From Marinibacterium profundimaris (GTDB taxonomy: Bacteria > Pseudomonadota > Alphaproteobacteria > Rhodobacterales > Rhodobacteraceae), in assembly GCF_002210095.1 (NCBI RefSeq), contig NZ_AQQR01000015.1, forward strand, positions 30,620-94,619: a stretch of 64,000 bases of DNA, written 5' to 3'. A model generated the notes under the pieces. That model did not search any database and was not told the DNA's origin. It saw only the letters and a list, made by a program, of their open reading frames with translations. The translations under genes and the position numbers were made by a program. Positions 1 to 9,214 of the stretch are shown one piece after another. How positions within the stretch are numbered: position 1 is the stretch's first letter; each line of letters starts with the position of its first letter.

Positions 1-105
1 ATCCTGATGTTCGTGGCCCTTCTGACCCTGATCGGCACGATGATCTCGGATATCCTGCTGGTCATGCTTGATCCCCGCATCCGTTACGAAGGCCGCGAGT
101 CATGA
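1..105 (+). CDS. Peptide-type ABC transporter permease, C-terminal end (partial)
   Basis: The window opens inside a reading frame whose last 34 residues are hydrophobic and end in MLDPRIRYEGRES. The pattern 'xLxDPRIRY' followed by a short polar tail is the usual C-terminus of DppB/OppB/YejB-type permeases of peptide/nickel ABC importers. Its stop overlaps the ATG of the next permease gene by four bases, so the two inner-membrane permeases are translationally coupled, as normal for such importers. The 5' part lies outside the window. Confidence 0.8.
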   Translation: MLMFVALLTLIGTMISDILLVMLDPRIRYEGRES

Positions 106-1253
106 CCGACAGACCCGACCGTTTCGTCGATGACGCCCCCTTCGATCCGACCGCCTCGGCGCTGGATCTCGAACGCGCCGACCTGGACGCGCCCGGCTGG
201 GTGCTGGTCTGGCGCAAGTTCCGGACCCACAAGCTGGGGCTGATCTCGGGGCTGTTCATCGCCTTTTCCTACATCATGCTGCCCTTCTGGGGCTTTGTCG
301 CACCCTACGGGCCGAACGAGCGGAACGAGGAATATCTCTATGCCTCGCCGCAGAAGATCCGCCTGTTCCACGAGGGCGAATTCATCGGCCCCTTCATCTA
401 CCCGGTGACGGCCGAGGCCAACCTGACGACCTTCCAGTGGGAATTCGTCCCCGACACCGACAACCCCGCGCCGCTGCGCTGGTTCTGCGAGGGCACGCCC
501 TACAAGCTGGCCGGCTTCATCCCCTCCGACACGCATCTGTTCTGCCCGGCCGAGGGCACGACGGTCTTCGTCTGGGGCTCGGACCGATTGGGGCGCGACG
601 TGTTCTCGCGCATCCTTTACGGGGCGCAGCTTTCGCTGACCGTGGGGCTGATCGGCATCCTCGTGTCCTTCTCGCTGGGCATCTTCTTCGGCTCCATCGC
701 CGGCTATTTCGGCGGCGGCATCGACTGGGTCATCAACCGCGTGATCGAGATCCTGCGATCTCTGCCCGAACTGCCGCTCTGGCTTGCCCTGTCGGCCGCG
801 GTGCCGTCGAACTGGGGGCCGGTGGCGGTGTTCTTCATCATCTCGATCATCCTCGGCATCCTCGACTGGCCCGGGCTGGCACGGTCCGTGCGCGCCAAGT
901 TCCTGTCCCTGCGCGAAGAGGAATACGTGCGCGCGGCCGAGATGATGGGCGCCAAGCCGGGCCGCGTGATCGGGCGGCACCTGTTGCCGAACTTCGCCTC
1001 GCACCTGATCGCCTCGGCCACCCTGTCGATCCCGGCGATGATCCTGGGCGAGACGGCGCTGTCGTTCCTCGGCCTCGGCCTGCGCGCCCCGGCGGTCAGC
1101 TGGGGGGTCATGCTGAACGACGCGCAGAACCTCGCCTCGATCGAGATCTATCCCTGGACGGCCCTGCCGATGGTGCCGATCATCGTCGTGGTGCTGGCGT
1201 TCAACTTCCTGGGCGACGGGTTGCGCGACAGCCTGGATCCCTACCAGGACTAG
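102..1253 (+). CDS. Peptide-type ABC transporter permease (YejE/OppC-like)
   Basis: This 383-residue inner-membrane permease would form the second half of the translocation channel of an oligopeptide or microcin-C-like ABC importer, paired with the permease encoded just upstream. An N-terminal membrane segment lies near residues 45-65. A periplasmic insert of about 90 residues follows, then a typical five-helix BPD_transp_1 core with the EAA loop at about residues 272-295 (EEEYVRAAEMMGAKPGRVIG). The long insert between the first helix and the core fits YejE rather than the shorter OppC/DppC. The start overlaps the previous stop (ATGA). No ATPase gene follows; a non-coding stretch comes next, so the ATPase and binding protein presumably lie outside the window. 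Substrate specificity cannot be read from the sequence. Confidence 0.9.
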   Translation: MTDRPDRFVDDAPFDPTASALDLERADLDAPGWVLVWRKFRTHKLGLISGLFIAFSYIMLPFWGFVAPYGPNERNEEYLYASPQKIRLFHEGEFIGPFIYPVTAEANLTTFQWEFVPDTDNPAPLRWFCEGTPYKLAGFIPSDTHLFCPAEGTTVFVWGSDRLGRDVFSRILYGAQLSLTVGLIGILVSFSLGIFFGSIAGYFGGGIDWVINRVIEILRSLPELPLWLALSAAVPSNWGPVAVFFIISIILGILDWPGLARSVRAKFLSLREEEYVRAAEMMGAKPGRVIGRHLLPNFASHLIASATLSIPAMILGETALSFLGLGLRAPAVSWGVMLNDAQNLASIEIYPWTALPMVPIIVVVLAFNFLGDGLRDSLDPYQD

Positions 1254-1269
1254 GCGTGGATAGCCGGCC

Positions 1270-1340
1270 GGGTTCGGGGGCGCTGCCCCCGTCCTCCTGC
1301 GGAGGCCTCCCCCCGAAGGTATTTGGGCCAAGAAGAACAA
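1270..1340 (+). repeat. Dispersed intergenic repeat, copy A
   Basis: The segment combines a GC-rich stem (GGGGGCGCTGCCCCC) with the tail GTATTTGGGCCAAGAAGAA. The same two parts appear in reverse orientation at about 23247-23310, and a shorter variant of the tail (GTATTTGTGCAAAGATGAA) is at 20964-20982. Repeats of this look are common between genes in Rhodobacteraceae; function unknown. Confidence 0.6.
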
Positions 1341-1614
1341 AGGGCGTGGTGCCCGGGCGATCAGGTCCGCGCGTGAGAGACGCGTCCGGATCGCAGGTCG
1401 CCGGATGTGCTGCCGATCCTGAAAGACCGGACGGACGGGCCGGGCGATGGGGCTGGAAAAGGTGCCGGCATGTCGGCGGGCTCAGCCTCGTCGGCCCGTT
1501 GCAATCCCGGGTGCCGTCCGCAATCCGGCGGCAGGCCGACCGGCGCGGTGCTTCGCAAAAAGTTAAGGCGCGGTAAATCCGCGCCTGTAACCCCTTGATT
1601 TCATGTGGTCGGCA

Positions 1615-1638
1615 AGATGTCCCACGCGTGGGACATCT
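1615..1638. terminator. Palindromic element downstream of the amino-acid binding protein gene
   Basis: A perfect 24-bp palindrome with core TGTCCCACGCGTGGGACA begins nine bases after the stop codon of the minus-strand gene ending at 1648. The same core sits nine bases after the stop of the plus-strand threonine aldolase gene (26496-26517), with different but still paired outer bases. The position suggests a 3'-end hairpin (terminator or RNA stabiliser); there is no T-run here, so ordinary intrinsic termination is not proven. Confidence 0.5.
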
Positions 1639-1647
1639 GCGCGGTCA

Positions 1648-2478
1648 TCAGGGCAGGATCGGGCCGAGGCGGAACAGCCATTGCATCGCCTGGCCGGGTT
1701 CGACGCCGGGCAGGGTCTCGCGGAAGATGCCTTCCATCACGCCGGTGTTGTAAAGCCCCGAGAGCGCCCCATCGACAAGGAAGCGGAACTCGTCATCGCC
1801 GCGCGGCAGGGCGAGGCCCTGTTTCTCGATCGTCAGCAGCCGGTCCATGACCATGAAGTCCCGGTTGCCCGCGTTGAGGAACAGCAGGATCGACTGGTCC
1901 GCGAAATAGGCCGCGATCTCGCCCGCCTGCATCGCCGCGAGCCCCTCCTCGTGGCTGTCGAAGGTGACTACCTCGGCCTCGGTCCCGGTCTGGGTCAGCG
2001 TGTTGCCCAGGGCCTCCTCTGTGGTGGTGCCGGACCGCACCCCGATCGAGGCCCCGTTGAGCGCGGAGAAGGTGGTCTCGGCCCCCACGGGCAGCATCAC
2101 GGCGGTCCCGTCGACAAAGATCGGGATCGAGAAATCGACGAATTCGCGCCGGCTCATGGTGATGGTCGAGGCGCCGCAGAGCAGGTCGATCTCGCCGTCC
2201 GCGACCTTGGCGAAACGATTGGACGTGTCGACGGGGACGAAGGTCATCTCGATCTCTTCCAGATCAAGCGCGCGGCCCAGCGCCTGGGCCAGCTGGGCAC
2301 AGACCTGCACCGTGTAACCGGCCGGCACGCCCTGATCGTCGACATAGGAGAGCGGCGCGGCATCCTGCCGGTAGCCCAGCCGGATTTCTCCCTCCGACCG
2401 GATCCGGTCGACGGTCTGGGCCGTGGCGGGCACGGCCATGGCGGCGGCAAGCAGCAGAGAAGCGAGGGGACGCAGCAT
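1648..2478 (-). CDS. Amino-acid ABC transporter substrate-binding protein
   Basis: The 276-residue product is a periplasmic solute-binding protein of the SBP_bac_3 family. A signal peptide occupies residues 1-20 (MLRPLASLLLAAAMAVPATA). The mature part carries family features: IRLGYRQDAAPLSY near the start, the segment GEIDLLCGASTITMSRREFVDFS, and IGVRSGTT in the second lobe. The frame stays open upstream, but the ATG at 2478 is preceded by AAGGATC at good spacing and opens the signal peptide, so it is preferred. No transporter permease or ATPase adjoins it, so it may be an orphan binding protein serving a distant system. A palindromic element follows nine bases after the stop. Confidence 0.85.
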   Translation of the reverse strand: MLRPLASLLLAAAMAVPATAQTVDRIRSEGEIRLGYRQDAAPLSYVDDQGVPAGYTVQVCAQLAQALGRALDLEEIEMTFVPVDTSNRFAKVADGEIDLLCGASTITMSRREFVDFSIPIFVDGTAVMLPVGAETTFSALNGASIGVRSGTTTEEALGNTLTQTGTEAEVVTFDSHEEGLAAMQAGEIAAYFADQSILLFLNAGNRDFMVMDRLLTIEKQGLALPRGDDEFRFLVDGALSGLYNTGVMEGIFRETLPGVEPGQAMQWLFRLGPILP

Positions 2479-2765
2479 CTGAGAGATCCTTTCCGGGATG
2501 ACGGGGCGGCGCGGAACCGGAACCGGCCCGCCCGTTTCCCAATGCATACTTGGCCGACCAAGGCCTGGCCACCCCCCGCCCCGGCGCGCCGGGAAAAATG
2601 ATGCGCCAGGGGTGATCGGGGCGGTTTGGGGGGCAGAAGCCGGCGTGTCACCGGGTGGCGAATGGTAAGGATTGTCGGAATTCGGCCAGCCGCGCGTGAT
2701 CGAGAAACCAGCCGAGGTCGACCTGTCCGAGGAGATGCAGGGAGATTTCGCCGGGGCGGCCAGGA

Positions 2766-5150
2766 TCAGCGATCGTCGCCGTGCTCGTTGCGGTCTTCGT
2801 CCATCATCTCTTCCTCGATCGCGGTCTGCACCGCGCCTACCACCGCGTCGCGCTGTTTCGGGGTGAGATCCTCGGCATTCTCGTCGGCCAGCCGCACCGT
2901 CACCTCGCGATGCGCGAACCTGATCCCCTCGCGGGCAAACAGCGCCCGGATCTCCTCGTAGACCTTCTTGCGCACCAGCCACTGGTCGCCCGGCTTGGTC
3001 ATGAACTTCACCCGGATGATCATCGCGCTGTCCTGCATCTCGATCACGCCCTGACTTTTCAGCGGCTGGATGAAATTCTCGCCGATCACCGGATCCTCGA
3101 GCAGCTGCTGCCCCAGCTTCTTGATCAGCTTGCGCACTTTCTCGACATCCGTGTCGTAGGTCACCCGCAGCGGCAGCTTCATGATCACCCAGTCGCGCGA
3201 GAAGTTGGTCAGCACCTGCACCTCGCCGAAGGGCACCGTCTGCAGCGCGCCCAGGTGGTGGCGCAGCTGGAACGACCGGACCGAGATCTTCTCGACCGTG
3301 CCCTTCACGATACCGATGTCGATGTATTCGCCCTTGCGGAAGGCGTCGTCGATCAGGAAGAACGCGCCCGAGAAGATGTCGCGCACCAGCGTCTGGGCGC
3401 CGAAGCCGATGGCGATGCCCACCACGCCCGCGCCGGCAAAGAGCGGGCCCACGTTCACGCCCAGCTCCATCAGCGCGATCAGCCCGATCGTCACCACGAC
3501 CACCGCCAGGATCGCGCCCCGGAACAGCGGCAGCAGGGTGGCCAGCCGGCTTGCCCCGGTGGCACCGCCCTCGTCGCCCAACTCCGCCTCTTCGGCGGCG
3601 GGCTCTTCCTGGGCGATCATGTTGTCGATCCAGATCCGGAAAAGGTTGTAGACGATGTATCCCATGAAGAGGACGATCGCGACATCAAGGAAATTGCCGA
3701 TCAGGGTATCGTTGATCAGCTTGTTCTCGGGCAGCCAGATCAGCACCAGCGCATAGGACCCGGCGGCAAAGGCCAGGATCCCCGCCACCTGCCGGAACAG
3801 CGCCTCGTAGGTCATCGGGCGGTGCGATATTTCGGCCGGCTGACCGATTTCCGAAGCCTCGGCCTCGGCCATGTCCCGGTTCACCGCCTCGCGCCGGCGC
3901 ACCCGGTCAAAGTACCGCTCCAGCGCGTAGTTCATCACCGCGTAGACCACGACCACCGTCAGGAACACCGCGTAGGCCCCCGCGATCAGGGGAAACCGTT
4001 CCTCCATGTCCAGCACGAGATCGTAGCTGTGGCGCAACCAGGCAAAGACGAAGAACAGCACCAGCGCAGGCGCCCAGACCAGAGAGATGGTCCGGGTGGC
4101 CCAGTTGACCTCCATCAGTGCGCGCCCGTGCAGGATGGCGCGGGTGATCGCCTTGCGATTGACCAGCACCATCGCCACGTTGGCCACCATCGCGATCAGC
4201 AGCATGACCAGCGAAAGCATCGCGTAGACATTGTAGTTCAGCCCGATTTCCTTGATCCAGGTGGCGAAATAGCCGGTCCAGATCCCGTAGGCCGTGATCC
4301 CCCAGACCCAGAAATACAGCCGCTGCGCCTCGCGGTCGGTGAGCCGCGGGATGCGGTACTGCGGCAGGTAGGGGGACAGGATCATGCGCCACAGGTCGCC
4401 CACCGTGCGGGTCAGGAAAAAGGCCAGAAGGATCGCGGCGGCGGTGATCTCGACCGAGAGATCGTTGGCATTGCCGATCACCAGGAAGCCGGCCAGGACC
4501 ACAAGCACCAGAACCAGGACGGTTCCCACCATCCCCACCAGGAACCGCATCACCAGGAAGGGCACCTTCTCGGAATAGCCGCGCGGTTTCTCGAGGATGC
4601 GCGATGTCACGAAGCGCCGCATCAGCCGCTTGCCGAAGACCTCGACCATCACCATGCGCCCGATCGCCAGCAGCACGAGCATGTAGAACAGCACCTTGGC
4701 ATAGGTGACGATCCGCCCGTCCGGGCTGGTGGCGCGCAGGATGTAGAGCACCTCGTTCACCGACACCGGCAGCGCGGCGAGACGCTCCTCGAAGCGGTCC
4801 ACGAAGGTCTCGACCGTATGGTAGGTCTGCATCAGGGTCGATATCTCGGCCTCGGCGATGGTATTCTGGCCGGTCGAGGCGCTGCTCGCGCCCAGCACGC
4901 TGCCATCGGGGTCGAGCACGACGACGCTGACACCGGCCTCGGCCGCCTGTCGCAACGCCGAGGCCAGGTTGTCGGAGCCGCTGTCGGCGTTGCTGCCGGA
5001 CGTGCCCGTTCCGCCTCCTCCCAGCCCCGGCAGTGTCTGGGCCCGGCCCGGATCGGCCATCAGCAGAAGGCAGATCACCCCAAGGGCGAGCGCCGCGCAG
5101 AGCACCCGCGCCATGCGGGAAAGCTTGGGCAACATCAAACGACTGGTCAT
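2766..5150 (-). CDS. Large MscS-family mechanosensitive channel
   Basis: The product of about 794 residues is an inner-membrane MscS-type channel with a long N-terminal extension. It begins with a probable signal peptide ending near MADPGRAQ, then a periplasmic segment of about 120 residues, then many membrane helices. The conserved MscS pore helix and beta domain lie at about residues 560-700 (GVVGIAIGFGAQTLVRDIFS, then a DDAFRKGEYIDIG stretch and an NFSRDWV segment). The acidic tail ends in EEEMMDEDRNEHGDDR. The frame is open further upstream to 5477, but the ATG at 5150 gives the best signal peptide; its ribosome-binding site is weak, so the start is uncertain. It stands alone, divergent from the glycosyltransferase cluster. 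Such channels release solutes on hypo-osmotic shock. Confidence 0.85.
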   Translation of the reverse strand: MTSRLMLPKLSRMARVLCAALALGVICLLLMADPGRAQTLPGLGGGGTGTSGSNADSGSDNLASALRQAAEAGVSVVVLDPDGSVLGASSASTGQNTIAEAEISTLMQTYHTVETFVDRFEERLAALPVSVNEVLYILRATSPDGRIVTYAKVLFYMLVLLAIGRMVMVEVFGKRLMRRFVTSRILEKPRGYSEKVPFLVMRFLVGMVGTVLVLVLVVLAGFLVIGNANDLSVEITAAAILLAFFLTRTVGDLWRMILSPYLPQYRIPRLTDREAQRLYFWVWGITAYGIWTGYFATWIKEIGLNYNVYAMLSLVMLLIAMVANVAMVLVNRKAITRAILHGRALMEVNWATRTISLVWAPALVLFFVFAWLRHSYDLVLDMEERFPLIAGAYAVFLTVVVVYAVMNYALERYFDRVRRREAVNRDMAEAEASEIGQPAEISHRPMTYEALFRQVAGILAFAAGSYALVLIWLPENKLINDTLIGNFLDVAIVLFMGYIVYNLFRIWIDNMIAQEEPAAEEAELGDEGGATGASRLATLLPLFRGAILAVVVVTIGLIALMELGVNVGPLFAGAGVVGIAIGFGAQTLVRDIFSGAFFLIDDAFRKGEYIDIGIVKGTVEKISVRSFQLRHHLGALQTVPFGEVQVLTNFSRDWVIMKLPLRVTYDTDVEKVRKLIKKLGQQLLEDPVIGENFIQPLKSQGVIEMQDSAMIIRVKFMTKPGDQWLVRKKVYEEIRALFAREGIRFAHREVTVRLADENAEDLTPKQRDAVVGAVQTAIEEEMMDEDRNEHGDDR

Positions 5151-5625
5151 GGGCACACCCGGAATGAGGACGCAGACAGGCCGCGGTCGGCAAACGCTAG
5201 CCAAGCGTTTGGGCCGGTGCAATTCGACAGCGCCGCTGACCGGAGCAATTGTCGGAAATGCGTTGCATCTCGGTCCGAATTGAATACCAAGGGGGCAAGC
5301 GCCCGCCGCCAGGCCAGGCAGGCAGGCTGATCGGGCAGGCAGAACGGGGACTGGCGAAGATGGCGGGCGACTGGTCGATTGCGCCGATGCGAACGCGCCG
5401 ATCCGGGCCCGAAATGCGTCCAGCGCGCACCGGTTTGCCACCCGGACAGGCGCCGAACCCGTCAAATTCATCGCCAATCCCGCCTGTCCCGCTTATCATG
5501 GGCTCTCGGAGCGGGCCGGTGAAACAGGAACCTTCCACATGTGCGGCCCTTGCCGCGCCCACGATCCGCATGACATCCGACGGGCCGGGCGTAACCGGCA
5601 CGCGGCCAGGGTTGAGCGAGCAACG
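5151..5625. other. Divergent intergenic region
   Basis: These 475 bases separate the MscS gene (minus) from the glycan cluster (plus) and must contain both promoters. Open frames here are upstream extensions of the flanking genes or shadows. I could not pick a promoter with confidence. Confidence 0.4.
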
Positions 5626-6849
5626 ATGACCAATTCCACGATCACGAGGAAACGGGGGCCGCGCGGGCGGGCCCCACGGGTCATGCTTTACAGCCACGAT
5701 ACCTTCGGACTGGGCCACCTGCGCCGCACCCGCGCCCTGGCCACCGCCATCACCGAGGTCGATGCCGAGGCCTCGGCGCTGATCCTCACCGGATCGCCCG
5801 TCGCCGGCCGCTTCGCCTTTCCGCCCCGGGTCGACCACATCCGCCTGCCCGGCGTCACCAAGCTGGCCGATGGTAGCTATGCCAGCCAGGCGCTGGGGCT
5901 GGACATCGACGAGACGACGGATCTGCGCGCCGGCCTGATCGAGGCCGCCGCCCAGCGCTTCCGGCCCGACCTGCTGATCGTCGACAAGGAGCCCTCGGGC
6001 TTTCGCGGAGAGCTTCTGCCGACCCTGCGCCGGCTGCTGGAGGAAGGCGGCACCAAGATGGTGCTTGGCCTGCGCGACGTGCTGGACGAACCCGAAGTGC
6101 TGATCGACGAATGGGCGCGCAAGGGCGCCGTCGAGGCGGCAGAGACCTATTACGACGAACTCTGGGTCTATGGCCTGCGCTCGGTCTATGACCCCACCGC
6201 AAGCCTGCCGCTGAGCAAATCCCTGCGTGACCGCATGGTCTTCACCGGCTATCTGCGCCGCGACAAGGTGGAACTCGGCCCCGCGCCGGAAGAACCCTAT
6301 ATCCTTGTCACCCCCGGCGGGGGCGGCGATGGCGAGACCATGGTGAACCTGGTGCTCCAGGCCTACGAGACCGACCCGACGCTGTCGCCCCGCGCGATCC
6401 TCGTCTACGGGCCGTTCCTGTCGGGCGACACCCGCGCGGATTTCGAGGCGCGGGTCCAGGCGCTGAACGGGCGGGTCGAGGCGGTGGGCTTCGAGAGCCA
6501 GATCGAGACGCTGTTCGCCGGGGCACGCGGCGTGATCTGCATGGGCGGTTACAACACTTTCTGCGAGGTTCTGACCTTCGACCGGCCCGCGGTGATCGTG
6601 CCGCGCACCGTGCCGCGGCTGGAACAATACATCCGCGCGCACCGGGCCGAGGAAATGGGCCTGGTCGGCGTGATCGACGAATGGCGCGACGGGCTGACGG
6701 TCGAGGCGATGATCGCCGCGATCCGGGGCCTGGCCGACCGGCCGCGCCCGTCGGCCTCGTTCCCGCAGGGGCTGCTGGACGGGCTGGACCACGTGACCGA
6801 ACGGGTCGGCGCCTTGCTGGCGCAGCGCCGGGAGTGCGCCGCCGAATGA
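5626..6849 (+). CDS. Glycosyltransferase, MurG-like GT-B fold
   Basis: This 407-residue cytosolic or membrane-associated protein has the layout of a GT-B glycosyltransferase related to MurG/GT28. The N-terminal Rossmann half has a glycine-rich loop (HDTFGLGHLRRTRALA, about residues 24-39). The C-terminal half contains YILVTPGGGGDGETM and the donor-site-like GGYNTFCEVLTF (about 306-317). Its fold resembles the product of the gene at 9792, so the cluster holds two of this type. It is first in a run of seven genes joined mostly by ATGA overlaps, so it probably opens the operon. An upstream in-frame ATG at 5539 exists, but homology-like sequence starts only after 5626. Donor and acceptor sugars are unknown. 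Confidence 0.8.
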   Translation: MTNSTITRKRGPRGRAPRVMLYSHDTFGLGHLRRTRALATAITEVDAEASALILTGSPVAGRFAFPPRVDHIRLPGVTKLADGSYASQALGLDIDETTDLRAGLIEAAAQRFRPDLLIVDKEPSGFRGELLPTLRRLLEEGGTKMVLGLRDVLDEPEVLIDEWARKGAVEAAETYYDELWVYGLRSVYDPTASLPLSKSLRDRMVFTGYLRRDKVELGPAPEEPYILVTPGGGGDGETMVNLVLQAYETDPTLSPRAILVYGPFLSGDTRADFEARVQALNGRVEAVGFESQIETLFAGARGVICMGGYNTFCEVLTFDRPAVIVPRTVPRLEQYIRAHRAEEMGLVGVIDEWRDGLTVEAMIAAIRGLADRPRPSASFPQGLLDGLDHVTERVGALLAQRRECAAE

Positions 6850-8126
6850 CGAAGACCCCGCCGCTGGCCGTGCTGGTGAAGGGCTGGCCGCGCCTGTCGG
6901 AGACCTTCATCGCCCAGGAACTGGTCGCGCTGGAAGAGGCGGGCCACGCGATGGAGCTGTGGTCGCTGCGCCACCCGACCGACACGGCCACACATCCGCT
7001 GCATGACCGGCTGAAGGCAAAGGTGAACTACCTGCCCGAATACCTGCATGACGAACCGGGCCGCGTGCTGCGTGGCTGGTGGCGGGCGCGCCGCCTGCCC
7101 GGCTACCGCGCCGCGTGGACGGCCTGGCGCGCGGATCTGAAACGCGACGGCAGCCGCAACCGCTGGCGCCGCTTCGGCCAGGCCTGCGTGCTGGCGGCCG
7201 AGATGCCGGGCGACGTGCGCGGGCTTTACGCGCATTTCATGCACACCCCGTCCTCGGTCGCGCGCTATGCCGCGATCATGCGCGGCCTGCCCTGGTCCTT
7301 CTCGGCCCATGCCAAGGACATCTGGACGTCGCCCGAGTGGGAAAAGCGCGAGAAGCTGAGCGCGGCCACCCATGGCGCCGCCTTCGGCGCCACCTGCACC
7401 GCCTTCGGGGCCGAGCACCTGCGCGCCCTGGCCGATGATCCGGCGCGGGTGGACCTGGTCTATCACGGGCTCGACATGGCGCGGTTTCCGTCCCCGCCCG
7501 ACCGCCCCGTGCGCGGCGCGGGCCAGCCGTTCCGGATGCTCAGCGTCGGGCGGCTGGTCGAGAAGAAGGGTTTTGACCGGCTGATCGAGGCGCTGGCCCT
7601 GCTGCCCTCGACGCTGGACTGGCATTGGGAGCATATCGGCGGCGGCGGCGACAAGGCCGCACTGGCGGCGCGCTCCGGCGCGCTGAAGATCGCGCATCGC
7701 ATCACCTGGCGCGGGGCGCTGACCCAGCCCGAGGTCATTGCCTCGATGCAGGCCGCCGACCTGTTCGTCCTGCCCTCGCGCATTGCCGGGAACGGCGATC
7801 GTGACGGGCTGCCCAACGTGCTGATGGAGGCGGCCTCGCAGAAGCTGCCGATCCTGTCGACGCCGGTGTCGGCGATCCCCGAGTTCATCGAGGACGGCGT
7901 GCATGGGTTCCTGTCCGACGACGACCCTGACGCGCTGGCCGACGCGATCGCGCAGATGGCCGCCGATCCGGCGGTGACCGCCGCGCTGGCCGATGCCGCC
8001 TATCACAGGCTGCGGCAGGACTTCCGAATGGATCCCGGTATCGCGCGGCTGTCAGAGCGGCTGGACACGCTGTGCGGCACGCGCGCCGGTGAGCGTGACC
8101 GTGAGCGCCTCCGTGACGGGGCCTGA
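6846..8126 (+). CDS. Glycosyltransferase family 4
   Basis: The 426-residue product is a GT4 retaining glycosyltransferase. The start ATG overlaps the previous stop (ATGA). Residues 5-15 (PLAVLVKGWPRLSETFI) match the N-terminus of colanic-acid-type GT4 enzymes. GRLVEKKGFDRLIEAL at about 234-249 and the DGLPNVLMEAASQKLPI region at about 320-336 carry the typical C-terminal glutamate-containing nucleotide-sugar site. The protein would act on the cytosolic face of the inner membrane during assembly of a glycan. The order within the cluster suggests sequential sugar additions together with the flanking transferases; which sugars is not visible. Confidence 0.85.
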   Translation: MTKTPPLAVLVKGWPRLSETFIAQELVALEEAGHAMELWSLRHPTDTATHPLHDRLKAKVNYLPEYLHDEPGRVLRGWWRARRLPGYRAAWTAWRADLKRDGSRNRWRRFGQACVLAAEMPGDVRGLYAHFMHTPSSVARYAAIMRGLPWSFSAHAKDIWTSPEWEKREKLSAATHGAAFGATCTAFGAEHLRALADDPARVDLVYHGLDMARFPSPPDRPVRGAGQPFRMLSVGRLVEKKGFDRLIEALALLPSTLDWHWEHIGGGGDKAALAARSGALKIAHRITWRGALTQPEVIASMQAADLFVLPSRIAGNGDRDGLPNVLMEAASQKLPILSTPVSAIPEFIEDGVHGFLSDDDPDALADAIAQMAADPAVTAALADAAYHRLRQDFRMDPGIARLSERLDTLCGTRAGERDRERLRDGA

Positions 8127-8131
8127 GCCCG

Positions 8132-9214
8132 ATGCGCGTGGCCTTCTTCGCCCCGCTCAAGGCGCCGACCCATCCCGTGCCCTCGGGGGACCGCGAGATG
8201 GCGCGCAACCTGATGGCGATGCTGGCCCGCGAGGGGGCCGAGGTGATCCTGGCCTCGGAGCTGCGGCTGCGCGACGGCAGCGGCGATACCGCCAACCAGT
8301 CCCGGCTGCGCGCAGACGCGTCGGCCGAGGTCGAACGGCTGGTGACCGAGCTGCCCGATGACGTGGCGCTCTGGGTCAGCTACCACAATTACTACAAGGC
8401 CCCCGACCTGATCGGGCCCGAGGTCGCGCGGCGACGGGGCATTCCCTACGTGCTGATCGAAAGCTCGCGCGCGCGCAAGCGTCTGACCGGGCCCTGGGCC
8501 GGCTTTGCCGCGGCGGCCGAAGCCGCGTCGGACGCGGCGGACGTGATCTTTTACCCGACGGAACAGGACCGCGAGACGCTGGAACGCGACCGGAGCGCGG
8601 GGCAGATCCTGGCGCAGCTGCCGCCCTTTCTGGCCCGCGACGACCTGCCCGCGCCGGGGCGCCCGGTGCCGGGGCGGCTGCTGGCGGCGGGAATGATGCG
8701 GCCGGGGGACAAGATGGCCTCTTACCGGCTGATCGCCGCGACGCTGCCGGCGCTGAGCCATCCCGGCTGGCACCTGCAGATCGCCGGCGACGGCCCGGCG
8801 CGCGAGGCGGTGCACACGCTCTTCGCGCCCTGTGCTGGGCGCGTCTCGCTGCTGGGCCAGCTGGACCGCGCCGCGCTGGAGACCGCCTATGCCGAGGCCG
8901 ATCTGTTCCTCTGGCCCGGGGTGAACGAGGCCTTCGGCATGGTCTATCTCGAGGCGCAGGCGCATGGCGTGCCCGTGGTCGCCCAGGACCGGCCCGGCGT
9001 GCGCGACGTGGTGGCCGAGCCCTCGAAGAACCCGCCTGTCCCGACCGGCGCCGCCGGCCTCGCCCTGCGCTGCGACTGGCTGCTGGAGGATCCGGCCCGC
9101 CGGCAGGAGGCCGGCCGCACCGCCCGCGCCGCGATCCGCGCGCATCACCTGTTGCCCGCCGCGGCCCGCCGCTTCTGGGCCACTGTCACCCCCCTGCTGG
9201 AGGTCCGCGCATGA
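8132..9214 (+). CDS. Glycosyltransferase family 4
   Basis: The 360-residue product is a second GT4-like transferase. It starts MRVAFFAPLKAPTHPVPSGDREMARNL, the usual N-terminal layout with a 'GDREMARNL' acceptor-side helix. The motif NEAFGMVYLEAQAHGVPVV at about 265-283 is the classic GT4 C-terminal donor-binding segment. The gene follows the previous one by five bases and overlaps the next by four, so the seven genes are almost certainly one transcript. The GTGACCGTGAGCGCC stretch before it leaves no strong ribosome-binding site, which fits translational coupling. Confidence 0.85.
   Translation: MRVAFFAPLKAPTHPVPSGDREMARNLMAMLAREGAEVILASELRLRDGSGDTANQSRLRADASAEVERLVTELPDDVALWVSYHNYYKAPDLIGPEVARRRGIPYVLIESSRARKRLTGPWAGFAAAAEAASDAADVIFYPTEQDRETLERDRSAGQILAQLPPFLARDDLPAPGRPVPGRLLAAGMMRPGDKMASYRLIAATLPALSHPGWHLQIAGDGPAREAVHTLFAPCAGRVSLLGQLDRAALETAYAEADLFLWPGVNEAFGMVYLEAQAHGVPVVAQDRPGVRDVVAEPSKNPPVPTGAAGLALRCDWLLEDPARRQEAGRTARAAIRAHHLLPAAARRFWATVTPLLEVRA

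Larger units (their letters stand above)
1254..1647. other. Intergenic region with dispersed repeat, hairpin and palindrome
   Basis: No credible gene is seen in these 394 bases. They hold one copy of a dispersed intergenic repeat (about 1270-1340), a short hairpin at 1567-1585 (GGCGCGG, five-base loop, CCGCGCC) and a perfect 24-bp palindrome at 1615-1638. The 83-residue-class open frames here are shadows with no ribosome-binding site or recognisable domain. Confidence 0.6.

Noticed and set aside
2781..5330. An 849-codon open frame on the plus strand
   Set aside because: It is antisense to the MscS channel gene, with low-complexity His/Asp/Gln-rich translation and no domain.
5249..5629. A 126-codon plus-strand frame upstream of the glycan cluster
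   Set aside because: Basic, low-complexity translation with no ribosome-binding site support; probably non-coding.
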